A model generated the notes under the pieces. That model had not been told where the DNA came from. It searched no databases and worked only from the letters and a program-made list of their open reading frames with translations. The position numbers and the translations under genes are program-made. 37,025 bases of DNA from Litorivicinus sp965656605. Lineage in GTDB: Bacteria > Pseudomonadota > Gammaproteobacteria > Pseudomonadales > Litorivicinaceae. The stretch lies in contig CBFHLC010000017.1 in NCBI GenBank assembly GCA_965656605.1, forward strand, positions 1 through 37,025, read 5' to 3'. Below, piece by piece: positions 10,405 through 17,206 of the stretch (within the stretch, counting starts at the first letter, position 1; each line of letters opens with the position of its first letter).

Positions 10405-10440
10405 CAAACCCAAATTCTTTTATTTTATTTGCTCTGGGTT
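10405..10440. promoter_or_regulatory. Inverted repeat in the M24/dehydrogenase gap
   Basis: AAACCCA (10405-10411) and TGGGTTT (10434-10440) form a perfect 7-bp inverted repeat around a 22-base AT-rich spacer. It could be a weak hairpin between the two minus-strand genes or a regulator site. It ends just before the M24 ribosome site. Confidence 0.35.
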
Positions 10441-10449
10441 TAACTTAAC

Positions 10450-11343
10450 TCACTGTCGCAATTGGGTGTCGGACCGGTCCTCAATCAACCGCAAAACACT
10501 TAGATGTGGTGCATCAAACCCATAAGCCTTTGTCGCCTTTTTATAGGTGTCATACACAACTGCGCCGAGTGTTAGCTCTACGTTAAGGTGCTCACCTAAC
10601 TGGTTGATTAAACGCATATCCTTCTCAGCTAGGCCCAGTTTGAATGAGTCGTCATACGAGCCATCGAGCACTTTGGGAATGTAGCTCTCAACCACGTAGC
10701 TGCGCGCACAGCTGTTGCTGAGCACATCGTAGAGTGTGTTTAGATCGAGTTTCGCCTTGGCACCAAGCATCAGGGCCTCGCCAATCCCTTGAGCAACCAG
10801 GTAGTTAAGATGCAACTGCGCTAGCTTGGTGGTATAGCCTGCACCAGCTGGGCCCATGTAGACGGCGCGCTTGGTGAAGCTCTCGAGTATAGGGCGGTAG
10901 CGCTCAATAACACTTTGTTCGCCGCCCAATAGCATGGTTAGGGTGCCGGCTGCTGCGCCCTCGCTCCCGCCTGTTACGGGAGCATCTACCAAATGGACTG
11001 TATCACCAGCTTGCTCGCGTAGAACCTCCCATGCGCTGACTTCGTTGGTACTGGTATCCAACCAGACGGCCCCCGCGTTGAGATTGTTAAGAATCCCATT
11101 CTTCCCCAGCGCTAGCGTATTAATCTCTTTAGAGCTCGGTAGCGAGGTAAATAGCACTTCGCTGTGGACGGCAATCTCAGCGACAGAGGCAGCAGCCTCG
11201 GCACCTTTTGCAGTAAGCGCGGCCACTGCACTCTGGTTGATGTCCAACACGCTTAGGTGATGGCCTTCCCGTTGGCAGTATGCAAGTAGATTTGCAGCCA
11301 TGCCGGAGCCCATATTGCCCAAGCCAATAAATCCGATATTCAT
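10450..11343 (-). CDS. NAD-binding beta-hydroxyacid dehydrogenase (HIBADH/GarR family)
   Basis: 297 residues. The dinucleotide motif GFIGLGNMGSGMA opens the protein; Asp34 at the end of the second strand (SVLDINQ) favours NAD over NADP. The substrate motif DAPVTGGSEGAAAGTL lies at residues 120-135, and catalytic Lys173 in GAGYTTKLAQ is present. Family members oxidise 3-hydroxyisobutyrate, or reduce tartronate semialdehyde, or oxidise C4 sugar acids at C2 (LtnD type). The Asn that normally follows the catalytic Lys by three or four residues is replaced here (KLAQL), so the substrate may differ. It lies in the island's minus operon, 10 bp behind the oxygenase gene. The pairing with a class II aldolase-like gene recalls threonate/erythronate pathways, but no kinase or isomerase is present. 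Confidence 0.88.
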   Translation of the reverse strand: MNIGFIGLGNMGSGMAANLLAYCQREGHHLSVLDINQSAVAALTAKGAEAAASVAEIAVHSEVLFTSLPSSKEINTLALGKNGILNNLNAGAVWLDTSTNEVSAWEVLREQAGDTVHLVDAPVTGGSEGAAAGTLTMLLGGEQSVIERYRPILESFTKRAVYMGPAGAGYTTKLAQLHLNYLVAQGIGEALMLGAKAKLDLNTLYDVLSNSCARSYVVESYIPKVLDGSYDDSFKLGLAEKDMRLINQLGEHLNVELTLGAVVYDTYKKATKAYGFDAPHLSVLRLIEDRSDTQLRQ

Positions 11344-11353
11344 ACTTCCAGCC

Positions 11354-12265
11354 TCAGTCCGTCAGGTTGTCGCTTCGACTCATTTCCCGTTCGTGATGAA
11401 TCGGCTCAGCACGACCATAAAAGGCCTTAGCATGGTGCGGACGGTTCACTAAGTAGGGGTTGGTGACGTAGGTGGGTAACGCGATAATACGTGTCGTCGG
11501 CCCTGCGGTAGGCGTGACGCGATGCATCGAGTAGCGTCCTTTGAAGAGCTGCAGGTCTCCCTCTCTGAGCTTTAACACCCGAACTCGATCACGCGCACCC
11601 TGCAGCACTTTTTGGACTTCGCTGAAGTTTTCACTGTTTGGTGTGCGCAGATTTGGCACATACTCAAAATCGCCACCCTCTTCGGCGGCTTGTACCAAGA
11701 TGCTCACCGTAAAATCGTTACCGTCGTAGTGCCAAGGGAAGTAATCACCTGTGCGCATCACGCTGTAAGGACAACGCCCAAGCGGATCTGCCCAGCGATA
11801 GACGGAGCCTTGATTCAAACAATCGGCTACAAAGTGCACCATCACATCGCAGTCATAGATCTTGCGTAGCAAGGATTGCGGCTCAAGCAGATCAGAGTTA
11901 ATGAACGCACTGGTTCTATTCTCAAACAAACGTTTTGGATGATCTTGAGGCAAGCTGGGGTCGTCAGCAGTCAAATAGGGATTCACGAGATCATCGGCGG
12001 GACGTGCATCGCTCATCAACCGATTCGCTTCGCCCAGCATCTCCTGGATCGCTGACTCTTTTATGAAACCCGGAACGTGACTGCATCCTACGGCCTCGAG
12101 ATCCGCTCGGCACTGTTCGACCAAGGCTTTGCGTTTTGGGCTTGTCAGGTCATGGATGGGAAAGGCTTCGAGATCGATAAAATCTTCAATACGAATTTCA
12201 GCCGCACTGAATGCGCTGGGGTGAGTAACCTCACGAACCGAATCAAGGCTAAATGCTTCTGACAT
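11354..12265 (-). CDS. 2-oxoglutarate/Fe(II)-dependent oxygenase, BesD/HalD-like
   Basis: About 303 residues from the ATG at 12265, preceded by a GAGG ribosome site; a longer frame exists but would run into the aldolase gene. The double-stranded beta-helix signature is clear: H179-Y-D181 in WHYDGND as the first two iron ligands, then LVQAAEEGGDFEYVPNLR, then GDLQLFKGRYSMHRVTP with H248 as the third ligand, and R259 in TTRIIAL as the 2-oxoglutarate anchor. The EGGDFEYVPNLR and LFKGRxSxHRVTP stretches resemble the group annotated as BesD/HalD amino-acid halogenases. Halogenases have Gly in place of the Asp ligand; Asp is present here, so hydroxylation of an amino acid or small acid is the expected activity (inference). 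It is second in the island's minus operon. Confidence 0.82.
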   Translation of the reverse strand: MSEAFSLDSVREVTHPSAFSAAEIRIEDFIDLEAFPIHDLTSPKRKALVEQCRADLEAVGCSHVPGFIKESAIQEMLGEANRLMSDARPADDLVNPYLTADDPSLPQDHPKRLFENRTSAFINSDLLEPQSLLRKIYDCDVMVHFVADCLNQGSVYRWADPLGRCPYSVMRTGDYFPWHYDGNDFTVSILVQAAEEGGDFEYVPNLRTPNSENFSEVQKVLQGARDRVRVLKLREGDLQLFKGRYSMHRVTPTAGPTTRIIALPTYVTNPYLVNRPHHAKAFYGRAEPIHHEREMSRSDNLTD

Positions 12266-12282
12266 GTGAGCAACCTCAGTGT

Positions 12283-13020
12283 TTAAAATTTGTAAGAGGG
12301 GTCGAGGCGATCGCATTTGCGCAGCAGAGCTGGCCACTCATACACCCCAGGGGAAAATGCTTCGTACTGTTTCGATGCCAACGCCCAGAGGTGCTCTGGA
12401 CCTGCATCAATCTCCAGCGTCGAAGCTTTAGCCGAAAGTGCGACCTCACACAAACGCACTAAGTAGTACATATTCATAAAGCACTCGCCGGCTGTCTCGC
12501 CGACAGTTAGAAAACCGTGGTTGCGCATCACTAGGCAGGTGTTACTACCCATATTTTCTGCAATGCGATGTCGTTCATCGGGGTCGACTGACAGCCCCTC
12601 CCAGTCGTGGTAACCCACTTTTCCATAAAGCATTGAAGAGTCTTGAACTAGAAAAGGGATCTCTTTGAAGGCCGTTGCTGCAATTGCTGAAGCAGGGTGT
12701 GCGTGAAAAACATACTTTGCTTTAGGGTGGTTAAGGTGAATAGCGCTATGGATTATGAACCCAGCAGTATTTACATCCTCTGGTCCTTCTATCACTGTTC
12801 CATGCTCATCCACCATGATTAGGTTTGATGCGCAAACTTCGTCATAAGCGAGGCCAAAGTGGTGCATGTAAAAGTTATGGTCAGTGCCCGGAACGCGTGC
12901 GGTGATGTGATTCCAAATCGTATCGTCCCAACCAAAGTGCGCTGTGAGGCGAAACATCGCGGCGAGATCGATGCGAACATTTTCACGTTGCTGATTAAGG
13001 CTCGTTTCTATAGATGTCAT
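12283..13020 (-). CDS. Class II aldolase/adducin-family protein
   Basis: 245 residues with the aldolase class II/adducin fold. Zinc-ligand histidines are visible at H106 and H108 (VFHAHPAS) and H168 (MRNHG). Members include fuculose-phosphate aldolase, ribulose-phosphate epimerase, decarboxylating OtnC and catalytically altered adducin-like proteins. The position matching the catalytic Glu of fuculose aldolase (19 residues before the first HxH His) is Gly87 in NTAGFIIHSAIH. This is the adducin-like pattern, so retro-aldol chemistry is uncertain, and a decarboxylase, hydratase or isomerase role is possible. It is the first gene of the minus operon, reading away from the LysR gene, with 17 bp to the oxygenase gene. 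Confidence 0.85.
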   Translation of the reverse strand: MTSIETSLNQQRENVRIDLAAMFRLTAHFGWDDTIWNHITARVPGTDHNFYMHHFGLAYDEVCASNLIMVDEHGTVIEGPEDVNTAGFIIHSAIHLNHPKAKYVFHAHPASAIAATAFKEIPFLVQDSSMLYGKVGYHDWEGLSVDPDERHRIAENMGSNTCLVMRNHGFLTVGETAGECFMNMYYLVRLCEVALSAKASTLEIDAGPEHLWALASKQYEAFSPGVYEWPALLRKCDRLDPSYKF

Positions 13021-13080
13021 TGCTAACCCTATGAGTGTTCTATTTTTTTGCGATAGTTACTCCGCATTTAGTGGTTGTAA

Positions 13081-13097
13081 AACAAAGAATCTTTGTT
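13081..13097. promoter_or_regulatory. Candidate operator palindrome in the divergent LysR intergenic region
   Basis: AACAAAG-AAT-CTTTGTT is a perfect 7-bp inverted repeat, and a second AACAAAGAA half-site occurs at 13132-13140. Both lie 60-120 bp upstream of the aldolase start, where an activator site for the minus operon would be expected. Confidence 0.5.
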
Positions 13098-13195
13098 TTT
13101 TAAATCGTATTTTTCGATATTGATGACTACTAACAAAGAATTTGATGATCTGTTGTCCGTTGCGACCCTTAGAGCGATTTATTTGTCTTCTTGTA

Positions 13196-13208
13196 TCGAA
13201 AAGTTCGA
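13196..13208. promoter_or_regulatory. Candidate LysR box (T-N11-A)
   Basis: TCGAA-AAG-TTCGA is a perfect 5-bp inverted repeat with the T-N11-A spacing typical of LysR-family recognition sites. It ends 58 bp before the lysR ATG, a usual place for autoregulation. Confidence 0.5.
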
Positions 13209-13266
13209 TTTGAAGTGCGATAAAGCCACACTAGTATCGATGGAACAGTAGGGCGACTGAAACATT

Positions 13267-14121
13267 ATGAATATCGAAAACTTGAGGGCCTTTCTGGAGA
13301 TAGCATCAACGGGAAGTTTTCAACTGGCCGCCGAGAAGCTGCACCTAACTCAATCCACGGTTAGTGCCCGCATTAAGGTATTGGAGGATCGGCTTAACCG
13401 ACCGCTATACATCCGTAAACGAGATGGGGCGCAGTTGACTCAAGCGGGTCATCACCTTCACCGACATGCTCTTACGGTAGTACGCGCTTGGGAGCGAGCT
13501 CGGCAGGAGGTGAGTCTTCCAGAGAGCCTGACGGATATGTTCAGCTTAGGTATACAGCTGAACCACTGGGACCAAGTCGCAACGCCCTGGCTAGCCTACA
13601 TGGAGAGTTCCGTACCCAACGTCGCAACACGAATCATCTCCGACTACTCTGATCCGCTAATGCGCATGTTACGTGATGGGTTGATAGATCTGGCGTTGCT
13701 CTATGTGCCGAAACAGCACGCTAATCTGCACATCGAAAAATTCACCTCTGAAGAGATTATTCTGGTCTCGACCGAGCCTCGTGACGTCGACTCCGGTATG
13801 GTTGAGGGCTACGTCTTTGTGGATTGGGGTGACGAATTCCGAGCCCAGCACTCGGAAGCTTTCCCAGATACCTCAGTGCCACGGTTATCAGTGGGCCTCA
13901 GTTCCCTAGGTTTGAGTCACATTCTAACCCATGGCGGCTCGGGCTATTTTCTCAGAAGTACAGTACGTCAGTATCTGAGTGAAGGGCGTCTATTTCGCGT
14001 CCAAGGTGCGCCGATATTTAAACGACAAACTTACTTGGGCTATCCCGAAAATCCGCTTGACCCCGAACTGCAAAAGACAGCGCTGACGGGACTGCGACAG
14101 ATAGCTACCAACATCGTCTAG
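13267..14121 (+). CDS. LysR-family transcriptional regulator
   Basis: 284 residues. The winged helix-turn-helix is at the N-terminus: FLEIASTGSFQLAAEKLHLTQSTVSARIKVLEDRLNRPLYIRK, followed by the usual linker helix and a periplasmic-binding-like effector domain (DLALLYVPKQ and related strands). It is divergent from the minus-strand operon across 246 bp and is itself the first gene of a plus-strand operon with the dehydratase and GhrA-like genes (gaps of 10 and 5 bp). It is therefore the obvious regulator of both halves of the island. The inducer is likely a pathway intermediate, but nothing in the sequence identifies it. Confidence 0.94.
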   Translation: MNIENLRAFLEIASTGSFQLAAEKLHLTQSTVSARIKVLEDRLNRPLYIRKRDGAQLTQAGHHLHRHALTVVRAWERARQEVSLPESLTDMFSLGIQLNHWDQVATPWLAYMESSVPNVATRIISDYSDPLMRMLRDGLIDLALLYVPKQHANLHIEKFTSEEIILVSTEPRDVDSGMVEGYVFVDWGDEFRAQHSEAFPDTSVPRLSVGLSSLGLSHILTHGGSGYFLRSTVRQYLSEGRLFRVQGAPIFKRQTYLGYPENPLDPELQKTALTGLRQIATNIV

Positions 14122-14131
14122 CGAGAAAAAT

Positions 14132-15217
14132 ATGAAGATAACAGGTATCAAAACACGCTTAGTCGACCTGCCGTTTAAGAGGCCCATCACAACTGCAATT
14201 CACGATATGCGCTCTGTCGGCTGTGTTCTGCTCTTCATCGAGACAGATCAAGGCCTCGTTGGTCAGAGTTATGCGTTCACGCTCAATGCAGTGCGCCTCA
14301 AAGCGTTTAACGAAATGATCAACGGTTTTAACCATCTGTTGATCGGAAGAGATCCAACAATGGTTAAAGCGATTGGCGCGGCGATCTGGCGAGAGATTAA
14401 TCCAACGGGCTATCAGGGGCTCACAATTTCAGCGTTATCTACAATTGATACAGCCCTCTGGGACTTGGTGGGTAAACAGGCTGAAATGCCGTTGCACCGG
14501 CTCTTTGGCGCCTGCCGCGAGGAGATCAAAACCTACGCCAGCGGTGGACTTTGGCTATCTCAGTCGATTGATGAGCTCGTGAGCGAAGCGCAAAGCTTTA
14601 TAAAGCAGGGCTTTCGTTCAATGAAAATTCGCGTGGGTAGTGACTCAATTGCCCGAGATGTAGAGCGGGTTAGAGTCCTGCGTGAGGCGGTTGGCGATGA
14701 GATTGAGTTGCTCGCAGACGCCAATCAAGCCTTTACAGCCAAACAGGCAATTCGCCTCGGTCGCAAGCTAGAGGAGTTCAACTTGGGTTGGCTAGAGGAG
14801 CCAGTCAGTGTGCATGATCTGCAGGGTCATGCAGCGGTTACTCAGGCACTAGATACCCCCATAGCAACCGGCGAGACAGTCTACACGCGCTACGGCATGC
14901 GCCCGCTCATAGAACAGCGCTGTGCTGACGTTTTGATGCCAGACTTGCAGCGCATAGGCGGGCTGACTGAGATGCAGAGAGTCGCAGCCCTGGCCGCCAC
15001 CTTCGATCTTCCCATATCGACACACATTTTTACCGAACAGAGCCTCTGTATTGCAGGTTCGACCCCCAACTGTATCTCGGTAGAGCATATGCCCTGGTTC
15101 TCGCCGCTATTTAATGAAGAGATGCTAATTTCAGAGGGGGCTATTGCGATACCTGAGCGTCCAGGAACCGGCTTCACTTTCAGTGAAGAGATAATCAACC
15201 GGCATCACGTTGACTGA
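14132..15217 (+). CDS. Mandelate racemase/muconate-lactonizing-type enolase superfamily enzyme (acid-sugar dehydratase-like)
   Basis: 361 residues with capping domain then TIM barrel. All mandelate racemase active-site positions are found at a constant +1 offset: K165-x-R167 (MKIRVG), metal ligands D196 (LADANQ), E222 (WLEEP), E248 (GETVY), then D271 (MPDLQRIGG) and H298 (STHIF) as the Asp-His dyad, and E318 (VEHMPW). The second Lys of the KxK motif is Arg. That leaves His298 as the sure general base and favours a dehydratase of a hydroxy-acid or sugar acid over a racemase (inference). The product would be a 2-keto acid, a plausible substrate or product for the GhrA-like dehydrogenase encoded 5 bp downstream. 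The exact substrate is not deducible. Confidence 0.88.
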   Translation: MKITGIKTRLVDLPFKRPITTAIHDMRSVGCVLLFIETDQGLVGQSYAFTLNAVRLKAFNEMINGFNHLLIGRDPTMVKAIGAAIWREINPTGYQGLTISALSTIDTALWDLVGKQAEMPLHRLFGACREEIKTYASGGLWLSQSIDELVSEAQSFIKQGFRSMKIRVGSDSIARDVERVRVLREAVGDEIELLADANQAFTAKQAIRLGRKLEEFNLGWLEEPVSVHDLQGHAAVTQALDTPIATGETVYTRYGMRPLIEQRCADVLMPDLQRIGGLTEMQRVAALAATFDLPISTHIFTEQSLCIAGSTPNCISVEHMPWFSPLFNEEMLISEGAIAIPERPGTGFTFSEEIINRHHVD

Positions 15218-15222
15218 ATAAT

Positions 15223-16149
15223 ATGGCAATACTTTTATACAACGGCGAGTTTGGTGCTGACGATTGGTACTTGGCTCTACAAGCTCAGTTGCCCGATGAG
15301 ACTATTTATATCTACCCCGATGTTCCTGATAAGGCAGAGGTAGAGTTTGCGGCCGTTTGGAACATACCTCCGGGAGAGCTCATCTCCTGCCCAAATTTAC
15401 GGGCAATTCTGCTACTAGGAGCGGGCGGAGATTTTCTAATGCGCGAGACGAGCTTACCGCCGGTGCCCATCGTGCGGCTCGTGGATGAGACGGTGGTTTT
15501 CGATATGACCCAATACTGTCTCTATTGGGTAGCTCACTATTATCGCCGCTTTGATAGGTACGCCCTAAACCAGGCGAACGCGCATTGGCAGCGTGTTGAG
15601 TACCCGCCTATTGAGCGATACCGAGTTGGCATTCTTGGGTTGGGTACTATCGGAACCCAGATCGCAGGAGCGCTCTCAACTTTGGGTTACAGTGTCTCGG
15701 CCTGGGTGCAAACGCAGCGCGATGCAAAGCAGATAAAGCTCTACAGCGGAGCTGATCAATTCCCAGAGTTTATGGCTAACCTTGATGTTTTAATCAACGT
15801 GCTTCCCCTGACAAATGAGACGCGCGGTTTTCTAGATATCGAGCGCTTAAAGATGCTTCCCAAAGAGGCTAAAGTTATCAATATTAGTCGCGGTGCCGTC
15901 ATTGATGATGAAGCGCTTCGGTCTGTTTTGGACTCCGGGCACCTGGGCGCTGCGGTATTGGATGTCTTTGATCAAGAGCCACTCACGCCAGATCATTGGG
16001 CTTGGCGACACCCGCGTGTCTGCATAACACCCCATGCATCGGGTCAGACCTATGCGCGCTCCGCCGTTAAGGGGCTGGTTGCCAACATTCAACGAATTAA
16101 ACGTGGGGAACAGCCGTTTCCTCTATATGATCAGAGCAAAGGTTACTGA
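15223..16149 (+). CDS. D-isomer-specific 2-hydroxyacid dehydrogenase (GhrA-like)
   Basis: 308 residues. Family members reduce glyoxylate, hydroxypyruvate or other 2-keto acids. The Rossmann motif is GILGLGTIGTQIA (residues 136-148). No acidic residue follows the second strand (SAWVQTQRD), which favours NADPH. Catalytic residues are R223 (NISRGAVID), E252 (DQEPLTPDHW) and H271 (TPHASGQT). The EPLxxDHxxWxHPRVxITPHxS pattern is closest to GhrA. The gene follows the dehydratase by 5 bp and is the last of the plus operon; only 53 bp separate it from the right direct repeat. It may interconvert the dehydratase product with a 2-hydroxyacid. Confidence 0.9.
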   Translation: MAILLYNGEFGADDWYLALQAQLPDETIYIYPDVPDKAEVEFAAVWNIPPGELISCPNLRAILLLGAGGDFLMRETSLPPVPIVRLVDETVVFDMTQYCLYWVAHYYRRFDRYALNQANAHWQRVEYPPIERYRVGILGLGTIGTQIAGALSTLGYSVSAWVQTQRDAKQIKLYSGADQFPEFMANLDVLINVLPLTNETRGFLDIERLKMLPKEAKVINISRGAVIDDEALRSVLDSGHLGAAVLDVFDQEPLTPDHWAWRHPRVCITPHASGQTYARSAVKGLVANIQRIKRGEQPFPLYDQSKGY

Positions 16150-16202
16150 GACAAATGGGGTTAGTGTAAGGACCCACCGGTTTCTGCACACCTAAGCGGC
16201 TA

Positions 16203-16359
16203 ATTCGATTCCACGCTCTTATCACTTTATTAGTTTTGTCCCTTGGTATCAGAACCCTTGACCATGTTGCCGTTAAGAAAAGGCTCGCATACTCGATTTT
16301 TATTCGCCTTTGGGAGCATATGCCTTGCTGAAATTTTTAGCTCAACTGATCAGCCGTTG
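16203..16359. repeat. Right copy of 157/158-bp direct repeat bordering the island
   Basis: It matches 8104-8261 at about 94 percent by hand count. Read on the reverse strand its first bases are the tetR start, GTG plus three codons, followed at once by TAG, so this tetR fragment is dead. Its other end is the true 5' part of the amidase gene. The five-T run here keeps the amidase in frame. Confidence 0.92.
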
Positions 16360-17206
16360 GTTGTTAGCCAAAAAATACGACCCGTTCTATTTCGGATCCA
16401 ACTGGCATGCCATCCGTTACGAGCTGCGCCCGGGGGATTTGATCTTGGTCGAGGGGCAAACTCGGGTCGCACGAATCATCCAGCGCCTAACGCTGTCATC
16501 GTGGTCCCACGTCATGCTGTATGTCGGACGGATTCACGACGTCGAAGACATCCACCTGCGCCAACAGATTCAGGACTTCGGCCAATTCGAGCCCGAGGAC
16601 ATGATCATTCTAGAGAGCGAGATGGGACGCGGCACTGTGGTTCAGTCATTGAAATATTATGAGGGTTATCACTTGCGAATTTTGCGGCCCAAAAACATCA
16701 GCTATCTGGACGTGCAACAGGTCGTTAAGTACTGCGTATCACGCCTTGGCACACCGTATAACCTGCGTCAGATCGTAGATTTGATGAGATTTTTGCTGCC
16801 ATGGAAAATACTGCCCAGACGCTGGGGCAGCAGCTTATTTCGCTACAGCCCAAACGCACCCTCAACCGTGTGCTCGACCTTGTTGGCCGAGGCCTTCGCA
16901 CACATCAACTTTCCGGTGCTGCCGCTGATCAAAGCCAGCGACAAACCCGGTCATTACCAACTGTTTCAGCGCAATCCGCAGTTTGTCTTTCCAGCCACCT
17001 TTGACAAGTCACCGTACTTTGAGGTGATTAAGACCGCCCACGTCGATCATGGACCAGCCCGCGGCTCGTACCGATTGATGCCGTGGCATGGGCAGATGCA
17101 ATTGGACGATCCAGAGTCCGACTTTTACGTTAGCTCGTCACGCTCGCCCGCGGAAACAGACGGGCGAAGTTTGCCGACGTCTGAGCCGCCAGCTGAGGAG
17201 GCGTGA
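16325..17206 (+). CDS. Permuted papain-like amidase (YiiX/NlpC-P60 type)
   Basis: About 293 residues. A conserved His in SSWSHVMLYVG precedes a Cys in PSTVCSTLLAEAF, the circularly permuted order of the YiiX/LRAT-like NlpC-P60 group; members hydrolyse amide or ester bonds in cell wall or lipid substrates. The N-terminal LLKFLAQLISRWLLAKK segment may be a short membrane-associating helix. The start is TTG at 16325 with GGGAG eight bases upstream; an ATG at 16320 is out of frame and stops after three codons. The last 77 bp overlap the convergent tatD gene. Before the island entered, this gene was directly divergent from tetR. Substrate unknown. Confidence 0.8.
   Translation: MLKFLAQLISRWLLAKKYDPFYFGSNWHAIRYELRPGDLILVEGQTRVARIIQRLTLSSWSHVMLYVGRIHDVEDIHLRQQIQDFGQFEPEDMIILESEMGRGTVVQSLKYYEGYHLRILRPKNISYLDVQQVVKYCVSRLGTPYNLRQIVDLMRFLLPWKILPRRWGSSLFRYSPNAPSTVCSTLLAEAFAHINFPVLPLIKASDKPGHYQLFQRNPQFVFPATFDKSPYFEVIKTAHVDHGPARGSYRLMPWHGQMQLDDPESDFYVSSSRSPAETDGRSLPTSEPPAEEA

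Larger units (their letters stand above)
8262..16202. mobile_element. 7.9-kb accessory genomic island with catabolic genes
   Basis: It is delimited by the direct repeats and contains an IS256-family transposase relic at its left side, followed by seven intact genes in two divergent transcription units. There is no integrase, no tRNA target and no intact transposase, so the entry mechanism is not visible. Homologous (Campbell-type) recombination of a circular donor sharing the tetR/amidase intergenic region would leave this structure. The flanking genes on both sides are otherwise intact. Intergenic DNA inside is noticeably AT-rich. Confidence 0.7.

Noticed and set aside
16243..16662. Open frame starting in the right repeat (MVSEPLTMLP)
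   Set aside because: It runs out of frame through the amidase; the same start in the left copy soon ends, and the amidase frame has the catalytic motifs.
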